In this document: positions 34,925-45,800 of the stretch, in pieces
Numbering within the stretch: the stretch's first letter is position 1
Layout: each line of letters opens with the position of its first letter
Assembly: GCA_034679345.1 (NCBI GenBank)
Contig: JAXDAY010000010.1
Location: 1-64,000 of the forward strand
Direction of reading: 5' to 3'
DNA from: JAXDAY01 sp034679345
GTDB taxonomy: Bacteria; Eisenbacteria; RBG-16-71-46; CAIMUX01; VGJL01
Length of the DNA: 64,000 bases
Notes under the pieces: model-generated
The model's input: the letters and a program-made list of their open reading frames with translations, nothing else
Databases searched by the model: none
What the model was told of the DNA's origin: nothing
Position numbers and translations under genes: made by a program

Positions 34925-34953
34925 ACAATAGTTACGGCCCGCGTGGGTGTCAA
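34925..34953 (-). promoter_or_regulatory. Sigma-70-like promoter of the riboflavin operon
   Basis: A consensus TTGACA (34948-34953) and TATTGT (34925-34930, 4 of 6) are separated by exactly 17 bases on the minus strand. Transcription would start near 34918 and read the small membrane protein, ribD, ribE, ribBA, ribH and nusB. This is the best promoter match found in the window. Confidence 0.6.
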
Positions 34954-34982
34954 GGAAGCCAGGCCGACGCGTGAGCGAGCGA

Positions 34983-35017
34983 AAGACCCCACGGGGGAGG
35001 CTTCCCCGTGGGGTCTT
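34983..35017 (-). terminator. Terminator-like hairpin after the PorV/OmpA gene
   Basis: A 14-bp perfect stem (AAGACCCCACGGGG and its complement) with a 7-base loop lies about 70 bp past the stop of the outer-membrane protein gene and before the rib promoter. The minus-strand tail reads TCTTTCGC, a weak U-tract. A smaller GGCGGG/CCCGCC hairpin lies between it and the stop near 35034-35050. Confidence 0.6.
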
Positions 35018-35086
35018 GACGGGTTCACGGCTACCCGCCCTGCGGCGGGCCTCCGAGGTCGACCGATCTCGTTCCGGCGATCCTGA

Positions 35087-36715
35087 CTACTGGATCACCT
35101 GGAACTCGATACGGCGGTTCCGAGCGCGACCCAGGTCCGAATCGTTGGTGTCGATCGGCTGGCTCTCGCCCTTGCCCTCGGTCGCGATCCGATCCGCAGC
35201 GATTCCGCGCTTCACGAGGTAATCCTTGATCGCCTCGGCGCGACGGATCGACAGCTTCATGTTCGCAGCGTCGCCGCCCACGTTGTCCGTGTGGCCCGTG
35301 ATCTTCAACTTCATGTCCGGCCGCTCGCGCATGATCCGAGCGACGTCCTCGAGGACCGGGATCGGATCGGCGCCGCTGATCTCTGCCGTTGCGAACTTGA
35401 AGTTGATGTAAGCCAGCACCGGAATCATCGGCATCGACTCGTCCGGACAGCCGTCCGCGTCCTCGAAGCCGTTGAAGGTCTCGGCGACGCTCGGGCACTT
35501 GTCGTCCTTGTCCAGGATGCCGTCCCCGTCATTGTCGGCATCCGGACAACCGTCGCTATCCTGCCACCCGTCGACGTCTTCCGCCTGGTTCGGGCAGTCG
35601 TCATTGATGTCGGGGATGCCGTCCCCGTCATTGTCGCCTTCCGGACAGCCATCGGCGTCCTGGAACCCGTCCAGGTCCTCGGCGAGCGTCGGGCACTGAT
35701 CGACGTCATCGGGAATGCCGTCCCGATCGGCGTCACCGAAGCCGACGGCTTGCATCCCCTCGTCACCGAACTTCAAGGCGACCGAGAACCGGTGGTTCTC
35801 GTTCAGGAAGTCCTGATTGTCGTTCACGTACGCGTAGTCCGCCTCGAGGAACTTGAACCGCATCCCGAAGCCCGCCGCGAAGTCACCGTCGTTCAGGCCG
35901 GCGCGGACCGCCGCAGCGACCTCCTCGGTGAGCGGCATCCGGAACTCGGCCCCGGTGTGGAACTGGTAGTCGTCGTCGTCCTGCGTCTTCTCCACGTCGA
36001 AGGCCGTGGTGAGGCCGTGGATCGGCCAGACCGCGAGGCCCGCGCGAAGGTTGGTCGGCAGGTCCTCCGCCTCGTCGACGCTGCCGAGCTTGCCCGCGAT
36101 GTCCTGCACCGCGAGACCGAACCGGAACTGCTCGTGCAGCTGCAGACCGAAGCCCAAGTCGATGCCGTAGCCGTTGATGGCATCGTCCGACCCGCCGGCG
36201 AGATCCGCGCCGACAGACTCACGGAGATACTTCCCCGTGATTCCAAGCGACGCGATGTCCCAGCGCTTCGCGAGAGAGAGCATGAATGCGTTGTCGGAAA
36301 AGTCAAAGTCCTTGATGTACTGGCCGTCGGCCCCGCGCTGCTCGATGTCGGACATTCCCGCATTGAGCCAGTTGAAGCCGTAGGCGCCCCACTCGGCGTT
36401 GCGAGCGAAGCCGATATGGTTGTACTTCCGATCGACCTCCATCCCGCTGGAGAACATTCCGCCGACGCTCCAGCCGCGGGTCCAGGTCAGACCCGCCGGA
36501 TTCCAGTAGCCGGCCGTCAGATCGTTCGCCACACCGACGAAGGCCCCACCCATCCCCAGGGCCCGAGCTCCGACTCCCATCCTCAGATAGGGAGCGTTGT
36601 GATTGTTGGCTTGGTCTCCGGGACTATCTGCCGCGAAGGCGGATCCCCCTGTTAGGAGAAGCAACCCTGTGAGCGCCACCACGGCCAGGATCGCCCTCCG
36701 ATTCCGTCTAAGCAT
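35087..36715 (-). CDS. PorV-like outer-membrane barrel with TSP3 repeats and OmpA peptidoglycan-binding domain
   Basis: This 542-residue exported protein is built from three modules. A signal peptide (about 1-28, ending AFA) is followed by a PorV/PorQ/UPF0164-type barrel of about 320 residues, opening LRMGVGARALGMGGAFVGVAN and then AGYWNPAGL. Next come three thrombospondin type 3-like calcium repeats of the DxDxDGIPDxxDxCP type. The C-terminus is an OmpA domain with LKITGHTDNVGG, LSIRRAEAIKDYL and GRARNRRIEF, whose Asp and Arg bind diaminopimelate. PorV carries cargo in the type IX secretion system; a PorV-type barrel tied to peptidoglycan is uncommon. AAGGAGG precedes the ATG. It lies 92 bp downstream of the 13-kb surface-protein gene and is probably co-transcribed. 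Confidence 0.85.
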   Translation of the reverse strand: MLRRNRRAILAVVALTGLLLLTGGSAFAADSPGDQANNHNAPYLRMGVGARALGMGGAFVGVANDLTAGYWNPAGLTWTRGWSVGGMFSSGMEVDRKYNHIGFARNAEWGAYGFNWLNAGMSDIEQRGADGQYIKDFDFSDNAFMLSLAKRWDIASLGITGKYLRESVGADLAGGSDDAINGYGIDLGFGLQLHEQFRFGLAVQDIAGKLGSVDEAEDLPTNLRAGLAVWPIHGLTTAFDVEKTQDDDDYQFHTGAEFRMPLTEEVAAAVRAGLNDGDFAAGFGMRFKFLEADYAYVNDNQDFLNENHRFSVALKFGDEGMQAVGFGDADRDGIPDDVDQCPTLAEDLDGFQDADGCPEGDNDGDGIPDINDDCPNQAEDVDGWQDSDGCPDADNDGDGILDKDDKCPSVAETFNGFEDADGCPDESMPMIPVLAYINFKFATAEISGADPIPVLEDVARIMRERPDMKLKITGHTDNVGGDAANMKLSIRRAEAIKDYLVKRGIAADRIATEGKGESQPIDTNDSDLGRARNRRIEFQVIQ

Positions 36716-36770
36716 CTCACTACCTCCTTGTTGAACCCGTCGTCACACGATCATCAGAACAAGACTGAGG

Positions 36771-36798
36771 GCGGGGGGGAGGGTTCCCTCCCCCCCGC
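36771..36798 (-). other. Very GC-rich 13-bp hairpin between giant gene and PorV/OmpA gene
   Basis: GCGGGGGGGAGGG and its exact complement are separated by only two bases, a few bases past the giant gene's stop. No T-tract follows on the minus strand. It may stop some transcripts, protect the 3' end of the 13-kb mRNA or change the ratio of the two proteins. The role is inferred from structure and position. Confidence 0.5.
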
Positions 36799-36807
36799 AG
36801 TAGACCG

Positions 36808-39800
36808 CTACTCCCTCCAGAGGACCACCTTCAGGTTCGCTTCCTCCGTCCGGGCGCCGTCGGAGGCGGTGACACGGACGATGTAGGCGCCGTTCGCGAG
36901 CTTCGTGCCGTCGCTGGCCGTGCCGCCCCAGTAGATCCCGCCCAACTTCGACGGAGTCATCTGTTCGTGGCTGGCGAGAGTCGTCACGTAGTTACCCGCG
37001 AAGTCGTAGACCTTGATGGTCACATCGCTCGTCTTGCTCAGGGCGAAGTGGATGAGAGCATCGCCGTCGGCAGGATCGAACGGGTTCGGGTAGGTGTAGA
37101 CGTCGGTCAGGGTCAACATGGTCGCCTCGACCCGGACCGTCTTCGTCGAACTGCAGGTGTGGCCAAGGCGATCCCTGGCAGTCACAGTGATCGTGTAATC
37201 GCCGACTGCAAGCGGAGCCGGGATCGTGGCGGTGTAGTGGCCGTTGTTCCACTCCTCGTTCTCCGGAACGATCTCCTCGCCGTCCGGCCCGCGGATGATG
37301 ACCACGAGGTCCTCAGCCGACGAACCGACGCCCACGCCCGTGTCCGCCGCGGTGACTTCGATCACCATCGGGGTATTCGGATCATGGACGGAGGCCGGGA
37401 GAATGATCGCGCACTCCGGAGCGAGCGCATCCACGATGAACCTCTGCTCAACGTACTTGCTGCCGCTGTTGCGCACCTGGTCGAGGACGCCCTGCTGGTA
37501 GATGATCCGCTGCTGGCTCAGGAAGTCGAACCAGCAACCGTCGAGCACGTACAGCGTCTCCCCGCCAACGACGAGGGTGTCGACCACGTCGCACTGGAGG
37601 GCCGGGCCCTCACCCAGGAGGGTGCGGGTCTTCTGGCTGTAAAGCGTGACCTCGAGGATGTCGCCATCCTGGATCCGTCCGCCGCCCACGATGGGCAGCT
37701 TCACGAGCAGTTCCTCGCTCGGGTCGTAGATGTTCTCAGCGCCGTAGAGAGGCGGCTCGAGGTAGGGCAGCAGCTCATCCGCCGTGCCCTCGTGCAGCAA
37801 CTCGCGCTCCTCGAACTCGTCGATGTCGAGTTGCTCGTCCTCTCCGTCGACGCGCCACAGGTCGTAATGGATACCCCAGTCGATCGGGTTGAAGCATTCG
37901 AACCCGCCGACCGGATCCGTGAAGGGCTCGAGGAAGAGCTCGACGTCGTCGATGATCTCGTCGCAGTCGGGATCCTGGATGAACTCCTGCCGCTCCGGCC
38001 TCACGAAGATACCGGAGAGCGGATCGTACATCCGGACCGTCAGCATGGCGTCGTCACCGGCGATGTAACCGTGGACGTTCCGGAGCAGCGGATTCGAGAC
38101 CCAGCCACCATGGAACTCCACGATCGGGGCGGTCAGGTCGACCGTGAACGGCATTGTCACCGAAGTCAGATCGTCCGTCCCGTGCGTCCTGTATTCCACT
38201 GTGATCGTGTGATCGCCCTCAGCCAGCCAGTCGCGCTGGATGGGAGAGTGGAAGTAGTCGAGCTCGTAGATGGTCGAGTGGCCATCGTTGCCGTCGTCGT
38301 TCGCGCTCATGAGGTGCGCGCCGCCAGCGCCCCAGACCCAGGTCGCGATGACGTCCTCGGCGAAGTCGCTCACGTCGTAGAACGTGGCGACGTCGCGGTC
38401 GTCCACCTTGACCTTGACTGTGCTGGCCTCGATGCCCTGTCCGCCGATGTCGTGCAGATAGAAGCTGAAGATCGGATCGGCATCCGTCACCCAGTTGCTC
38501 AGGTAAGCGGAGTGCGGCGTCACGTTGGCGAGGAACACCGGCGCGCCGCTCTTCGGAGCGAAGACCTCGAAGACCGTACCGTCGCTGTTGATCGACGAGA
38601 GATTGTCCACATTGAAGGAGATCTCGTTCGCCTCGGTGTTGACCCGGATGTTCATGATGCCCTCGGCATCCGAGTAGTCGTAGTCCCAACGCCGAACCGT
38701 CAGCATCTCCTCCGTGACGCCCTCGTTTTCAGCCAAGGCGGCATTCAGAGCTTCGTCGCTGTACTTGATCACGATCGTCGGAAGGTATCCTTCCCGGAAG
38801 TCGTCATAGTACTCGCTTTGGCTCTTCGTAACCTCGATGTGCCACGCAGTGTCCTTCAGAGGAGTCAGATAGACCCTCTCCTCGGGACTCAGCTGCGGCG
38901 CGATGGTCTCGCTGACGAGCAGGCAGGCGTCGTCCTCCATCCAGGCGCCGCTGACCACGGTCACCTGGCTATAGAGGTCTCCGTAGCCCTGCGTCACCAC
39001 CGTGCCATTCGTGCCGAGTTCCGTCGTGACGGGGAACTCGTGAATCGCGGTGGTCACCTCATCGATGAACCACTCGGGATTCTGCATGCCGGTCACGAAG
39101 ACCTTGAAGTGCAAGCATTCGTCGATTGGGTACTCATCGTCATAGGTTTCCGTGAGACTGATCCGTCCGCGCCAAACCGTCGGATCATCGAGGGAGCGGA
39201 CCAGACCGAACTGGCCGTTCTCGGGATCGGACGGAACTCCGGCGGAGTAGATCCACCAGTAGTCGTTCGGCGCGACGACGTTGTCGCTCTCTCCGAGGAC
39301 TACGACACGAGGCCGATCAGTCGAGTTCGGCATGTCGACGGTCAGGATCGCCTGCGGTTCGCTGTTTTCGTCCGCGCTTTCGATCTGAACCGACACGTCC
39401 TCGACGATCGGCGGCGCCGTGCGAAGGGCCCGGAAGGTCCAGGCGCCGTCATAGGGCCACTCGGTCGGATCGTTGACATCGTCGAGACGGATGAGCTCCG
39501 CCCGCATCATCGGCACCACGTCCGCCGGGTCATCGCCGTAGCGGTTGCCGTCGGAATCCTTCGCGAGAGCGCGCAACCAGAAGAGGGCGCCTTCCTGGAA
39601 GTTGAAGGCCGTCGTCTCGATACGCGTCCGCCACAGGACTTCAGTGGTGTAGTCGTGCTGGCCGGTCACCTGCTCGCCGAATCCGATGTTCACCCACTCA
39701 TGATCGAGATCGTTCTCGCCCTCGATCGTGTCGTACTGGAACAGAACATCCTCGATGCTCGGGTCGCTCTCGGCGAGCGCGTAAATGTAGAGGTAAGTCA

Positions 39801-42800
39801 ACGGATTCTCGCCGTGCGGATCCTGATCGGGGTCGAACGCCACGACCCGAGCCGTCGGCGGGATGTTGTCGCGAATGATGACATTGACGTTTCCGCTGGT
39901 CGCCGCGTTGCCGCACTCGTCGATCGCGGTGACCCGCAGCAGGTACTCGCCGTCCACCACCAGGCCGGTCGTGTTCCAGAGAACCGAACCGGTCACGGCG
40001 GAAGGATCATCGAGATCCGCCGGGTCGAAGACGATCGTCCCAAGGTCGCGCCAGATATCGCCATCCGGCTCATCGTCCTTGTTCAGATCCTCGGCGACCT
40101 GGAACTGCATCTGCGTGACGAACGTCTCGTGGCCGAGCGGAGCGTTCGGGATGTTGGCCTCGTCGTCCGAAGCCGTCGCCCAGATCTCCACCTCGAGGCC
40201 GCGCGTGACTTCCGTCACCTGCCCGAAGTCGATCGGATCCTGAGTCGGATCGTCGACCGCGAGCTTGATGTTGGTGATGTTCACCGGATCCGGAGCCGTC
40301 GTATCGAGCGTGTTCTTCCAGGAGTAGATCACGTTCGCGTTGCCGGCGACGTCCATGACCCTGACGCGCAGGTCGATCAGCTCGCCCAGCGCATCGAAGT
40401 CGGGATTCGGCTTGCAGCCATCCTCGTCGAACTCCATCGCGTCGAAGTCCATGGTCTTCGACAGGGTGTTCAGAGCGTCGTCGTAGAGGTAATCCTCCGA
40501 GACGCCGCAGGGACGCCACAGAGTCGAATCCTCGTACGACCACTTCCACTCGAACACTGCGTCGAACACGTCGTCGTGCTGGACATCGCCGTTCTCGTAG
40601 GTCTGGCCACGATCGGTGATCTGAGCGATCAGATCGAAGATCCGGTGGCCGTTGCGCTCGTCGATCTCCGCATCGCACCACTTCGAAGTCGCCTCCGTCG
40701 GGTGGAGCAGAGCAAACGGCGGGGCGGTCCAGTCGACGAAGACCAGGATCTTCGCCGCCGCATCGAACGGTTCGGTGTTGCCCGCGTCGTCGGCGCCGAG
40801 AGCCGCGACCTCGTACCAGGTCTGGTCATCGAGGGTCGTCAGATCCCACGGACCGGTGAGCCGCCAGGTGAACCGATCCACCTGCTCGGTGACCGCATCG
40901 ATGAGGGTCGGCGTGTCCGCCGTCCCCAGCTTGCGGTAGACGAAGTTCACGTAGCTGAGATCGAGGTGACCCGTCAGCAGCTTCGCGTTGATGTGTTCGA
41001 TCGACGAGGCGTGAAGCGCCGTCGGGTTCATGATCTGTTCGGTATCGCCGAAGGTGCGCTGCACCTCGGTGATCGTCATGTGAGGCGGGATCGTGTCGAT
41101 GATCTCGAAGGTGAGGCCGCGGCCTTCGGTCAGGTTCGTCACCTGATCGGTCGCGTTGCCGACCTCGTCCTCGACGAGCGTCGAGAAGTCGTACTGCTCA
41201 CCGACCTGAAGCGGGAGCGGCCAATCGACGTCATCGGGGTTCTCGAGACCCACCGAACCAAGATCCAGGTTGAAGCTGTAAGGACGAGTGTGGTCCGGGT
41301 TGATGTCGCCGTCCGTGGCGCTCCAGTCCTCGTCGAACGAGTGGTAGGAGCCCGGGAAGTTGACATCACGCGTCCTCTTGAAGAAGAACTCGACCGTGTC
41401 GTCCTCGTTCGCAGGATCCGTGGAGGCCAGGAACGTGACCACCTCGTTGCGCTGGATCCGATCGGCATCGGGATCCGCGGTCAACGTGGCGGTCGGAGCA
41501 TCCATGTCGACCTTGATGATCGCCGTGGTCGTCTGCCCGACCTCTTCCACGTTACCGGCCTCGTCGGTCGCCTTTGCGGAGAGCTTGTACCAGCCGCTCC
41601 ACTTGAGGCTGCCATCGAGGTTCGTCTCCGTGAGATCCCAGTACAGGTGCCACAGGTAGTAGTAGTTCCCGCCGTTCGGGTACTCGTCCTTGCCGATGGT
41701 CACCGGATCGCCGATCGCCTGGCCCTGCTCGTCCACCGGGGTGGCGAAGAACTCGACGAACTCGATTCCGTCGTCACCGTCCGGTAGCGGCGGGCCTGGG
41801 ATCTCCTGATCCCCGCCGTTGAAGTCGTCGCCGAAGCGCGTCCTGGCAACGATCGTGACCAACCGGGCGACCTTCATCTTGTTCATGAGGTCGTTGTTCC
41901 CGAGGAAGCCCTCGTTGACATCGCGCGGCCAGGTGTTCTTCCACATACCGATGACCTCGTCGGACTCGGTCTCGTCGGGGATGTTCGCCCCGCCGGCCGT
42001 GCTCAGGACGAAGTCGGAGTAGTAGTCGTAGTCATCCTCGGTGTCCGAGGGATCGCTGCCATCGCGGTCGACCCAGACGTAGGTGTTCGCATCCTCGCTG
42101 GCATCCTCGGTGTCGAAGGCGAAGACCTTCGCCTCGACGTCGATGATCTTGGTAGCGACCGGCGGGTTCTCGTCGCGCACGACGTAGTCCGCGGCCTTCC
42201 AGTCGAGAGCGTTGCCGGCCGGATCGATGGCCATCACCCACACCTCGATCGGTGTGTCGTGGAAGACCTCGGTCGGCCAGACCCACGAAGCGTCGAACAG
42301 CCACTGGCAGTTCGGCGTGTCCAGGGTGCCCTCGACCGTGTCGTCCGGTCCGAGGCCGCCCTCAGGCGTCGAGGCGATGACGTACTTCGTCTCGTCGCCG
42401 GCCAGCTTGAAGTAGAGCTGAACGTGCCGCACGTCGGTGATGGCGTCCTGGAGAACGACGTGGAAGTCGACGTTCTCACCCGGCGCGATCTCCCCGTATG
42501 GCTGGTTGTCGCTGAAGTCCCACAGCGTCGGATCGCTGAAATCGACCGCGGCGGTGACGTAGGCCGGATCGGCCTGGTTCGCGTTCGTGTTACACGCCGC
42601 GTCGGTGGCGAGAACGCGCCACTCCAGCACCCCCTCCGGGATGCCCAAGCCGGCCGCGTTGTCGGCGAAGTCCTCGATGTGCGCGATCCACTGCTTGTGT
42701 CCGGCGACCTCGGGCGGCCCCGGCGCGTAGTGGAACTCGATCGCGACGTCGTTCCAGTCCAGGGTCCCCGGGAGGCGCCACTGGAGCGTGAGGACGTCGA

Positions 42801-45800
42801 TCATGTCATCCGCCGGCGTGTAGACGTAGAACTCGACATCGCCCGTATACGGATCCGGAGCGATGACCGGGGACTCGTGGTCCACGACGCCGTCGTTGAA
42901 GTACATCGCGAGATTCACGAACGGACGACCGCCCTCCGGACCGTAGACGACGGCCGGGGCTTCGCGATCGACCTGGATGTTGGAATGGACCGAGGTCGTC
43001 CGGTTCCCGTCCGCATCCAGCGCCTCAGCCCACAGCTGGTAGAGGCCGTCCTGGTAGCGACCGTCGGGACCGTTGTCGGTGTCCCACTCCAAGACGAAGA
43101 ACGCGGTGTTCGCGCCAGGCGTGTAGTCCCCGCGGCAATCCAGCGGGATGTCGCCGAAAGCGATGTCATCGGCGCGACCGAGGATGACCGCCTCGCCGCC
43201 GTCCGGCTGGAGCATGATGTCGACGCCCACCAGGTCCTCGAGCTCGAGGGCGCTGCCGGCCGTGACCATGCCGTAGAGGGTGACCACGCGGTTCGCGTAG
43301 CCCGTCTCGTCGGTCAGACGGTCGCAACCGCAGAGCTCGGTGTTCATCCACATCAGGAATGCGCCGGGCGCCGTCTGATCGTCGACGATCACCACCACCT
43401 CATCGGCGTGCAGATCGTCCTCGATCGTCGTGTTGCCCGCGACATCCGTGGCAAGCATCCGGAAGCGGAGGTAGGTGTCCTCGCGCGTCCCGAGCCAGTT
43501 CGTGTCGAAGTCGACGTTGAAGGTGACTTGCCCCTCCTCGGTCGGCTCGATCCGGTTCAGGTCCGTGTTGTCGTTCGGAGTCGGATCGATCTCGATCCAG
43601 TCCGCGTCTTCGAAGCGGTACTCGAAGACGACGTAGTCGATGGCGCTGGCCGGCGACTCAGGCGTCGCATGGTCGTCCGCCGTGCCGGTGACCTGGATCA
43701 CATCTCCGAAGAGGAACGTGTCGCCGTCGTGCGGGTTGTTGATCATCGTCGTCGGCGCGTAGCCGTCGTAGATCAACGCCGGCTCGAGCATCGCGTAGAC
43801 CGGGTTACCGGAACCCGGGAAGAGGTCGTCCGTCGGATCGCCGCCGTAGCCGGCGTCGTCGAAGACGACCGCGCGGACGGGCAGGACCGAGACGATCTCG
43901 TCCGGGTCGGCCGGAAGATCGACCTCGCCGTCGCCGTCGTTGTCGTATCCGTCGCTCTCGGGCGGATCGAATCCAGCGCCGCCGAAGTGAAGAACGCCGG
44001 ACCAGCCGTCCGCGGGGTCACGATCGATGGCGAAGGTGAGCCACTCGTCCGGGGTGCCGTCGTCGTTCTTGTTCGGGCTGTACTGGAAGACCACCGTCCG
44101 GGTCGTGATGACGTTGATGTCGGGACCGTCCGTCGATTCGAGGTGGACGGTGATCTCCGACTCGGCGCCGGGCATGACGCCGCCATTGTCTGCCCAGAAG
44201 TTGGAGACGATGGGGGCATCCTTGTCATACATGAACATGATCGGTCCCTGCGGAGCATCGCTGCCATCCGACAGGTTCGTTCCGACCATGCCCTTGTTGT
44301 CGGTGACCGTCACGAGGACCCGATAGGCGTCGGACTCGAGGACGGAGGTGTCGAACATGTAGTAGTAGAACTCGTCGGGCAGCGCGATCAGCGATGTCGT
44401 TCCCTGACCGCCGCTGCTGTTCCGCCGGTCCGCGTAGTTCCCGTCGTCGTCACCGATCTTGTCGATGAAGAACCGGTACTCGTAGACCGTTCCCGGCATG
44501 AATCCGTCGTAGATCACCTGGTAGTAGTCCGGGTGCCCGACATTGCTCATCGGCAACGACGTGTAGTCGACGGCGCCTTCCTCACGGATCCAGAGGGCGA
44601 CGTTCTCGATCTCGTCGCTCCGGACCTCGTAGTAGTCGGCGACGTACATCGTCAGAGCCATCGAGAGAGCCTTGTCGCCGGAGTAGAAGTCATTGACGAC
44701 ATCCAGCAGGACCGTCGAGAACGGATCGCTCTCGAAGGCCTGGTAGAAGTCGAGCTTGACCTCGGTGATCTCGGCCGTGGCGTCGGTCGTCGAGGCGGTC
44801 ACGAAGACGTCGTTCTCGACGCCGCTTCCCTTGTGCTCGGGCGTGCCGGCGGGAGCGAGACCGAACGGGTTGCCCGGCCAACCGAGCTCCGGCGCTGCCG
44901 GAGGCTCCTGCTGCGGGTAACCCCACTCGTCGCCCTGCTCGTAATCGAGACCGTAGAGATGAACGATCGGGCGGGCGACCTCGCGAAGGATCACATGATT
45001 CCCCTCGCTGATGATCGGCTCCACGAGATCGCACACGCTCGTATCCTCGTACCAGCCCGAGCCGTCGAGGTCCATCAGACCGACGGCGACCAGGTCATAG
45101 GCGTTCGCGCCGCTCCAATCGAGCGTTCCCATGTCTCCGTCCGGGTTTTCCGGATCGGGGACGCCGCCCTCGGGACCTTCCGCCCACTCGACCGTGAAGG
45201 GCTCGACGTCATCGCCGGCCGCGATCAGCAACCAGCCGTCGCTGTAGGCGCCGGGGTACTGAATCGCGTCCGGAGGAACGCCGGTGCCCATGAAGTTGTA
45301 GCTGACCGTGATTTCCGCATCCGCATCCGGGGCGACCGCGAAGGTGATGAACGTGTCGCCCGCCGAGGCGGTGTAGTCGACTCCGCTGACGAGCTCCACG
45401 CCGCCGATGCAGACCACGACGCCCGCTCCCCTCTGATCGAGGATCGGCTTCTCGAGGGCCAGCATCAGGTTCGCGTCCACATCCGAGCCCGCGTAAGAGG
45501 TGTTCTGGATGCGCGGCGCGAAGTAGAACCGCACCTGAGCGACATTGTCGAAGTCGGGATCAACCTCGCCCACGATCGTCCTGCCGTCGCCGATGTTCAG
45601 GACCGTCTCGCTCGGCAGACAGAGGTCGTCGGGCTTCACGGGATCGATCACGTAGGCGAGATCCTCGCCCGCCCACTGGTTGAAACCGAACCCGTACGGG
45701 TAGACGGGGATCCAGGAGTAGTTGCCGATGCCGTCGATCGCCTCGGCGAAGAACTGGTAGTTCCCGTCTGTGAGATCCAACCCCTGCTCGTGGACCGTCC

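Noticed and set aside
34868..35086. FMN riboswitch ahead of the rib operon
   Set aside because: The predicted leader is about 50 bases and lacks the multi-stem junction and conserved boxes. The sequence further upstream is a promoter and the previous gene's terminator.
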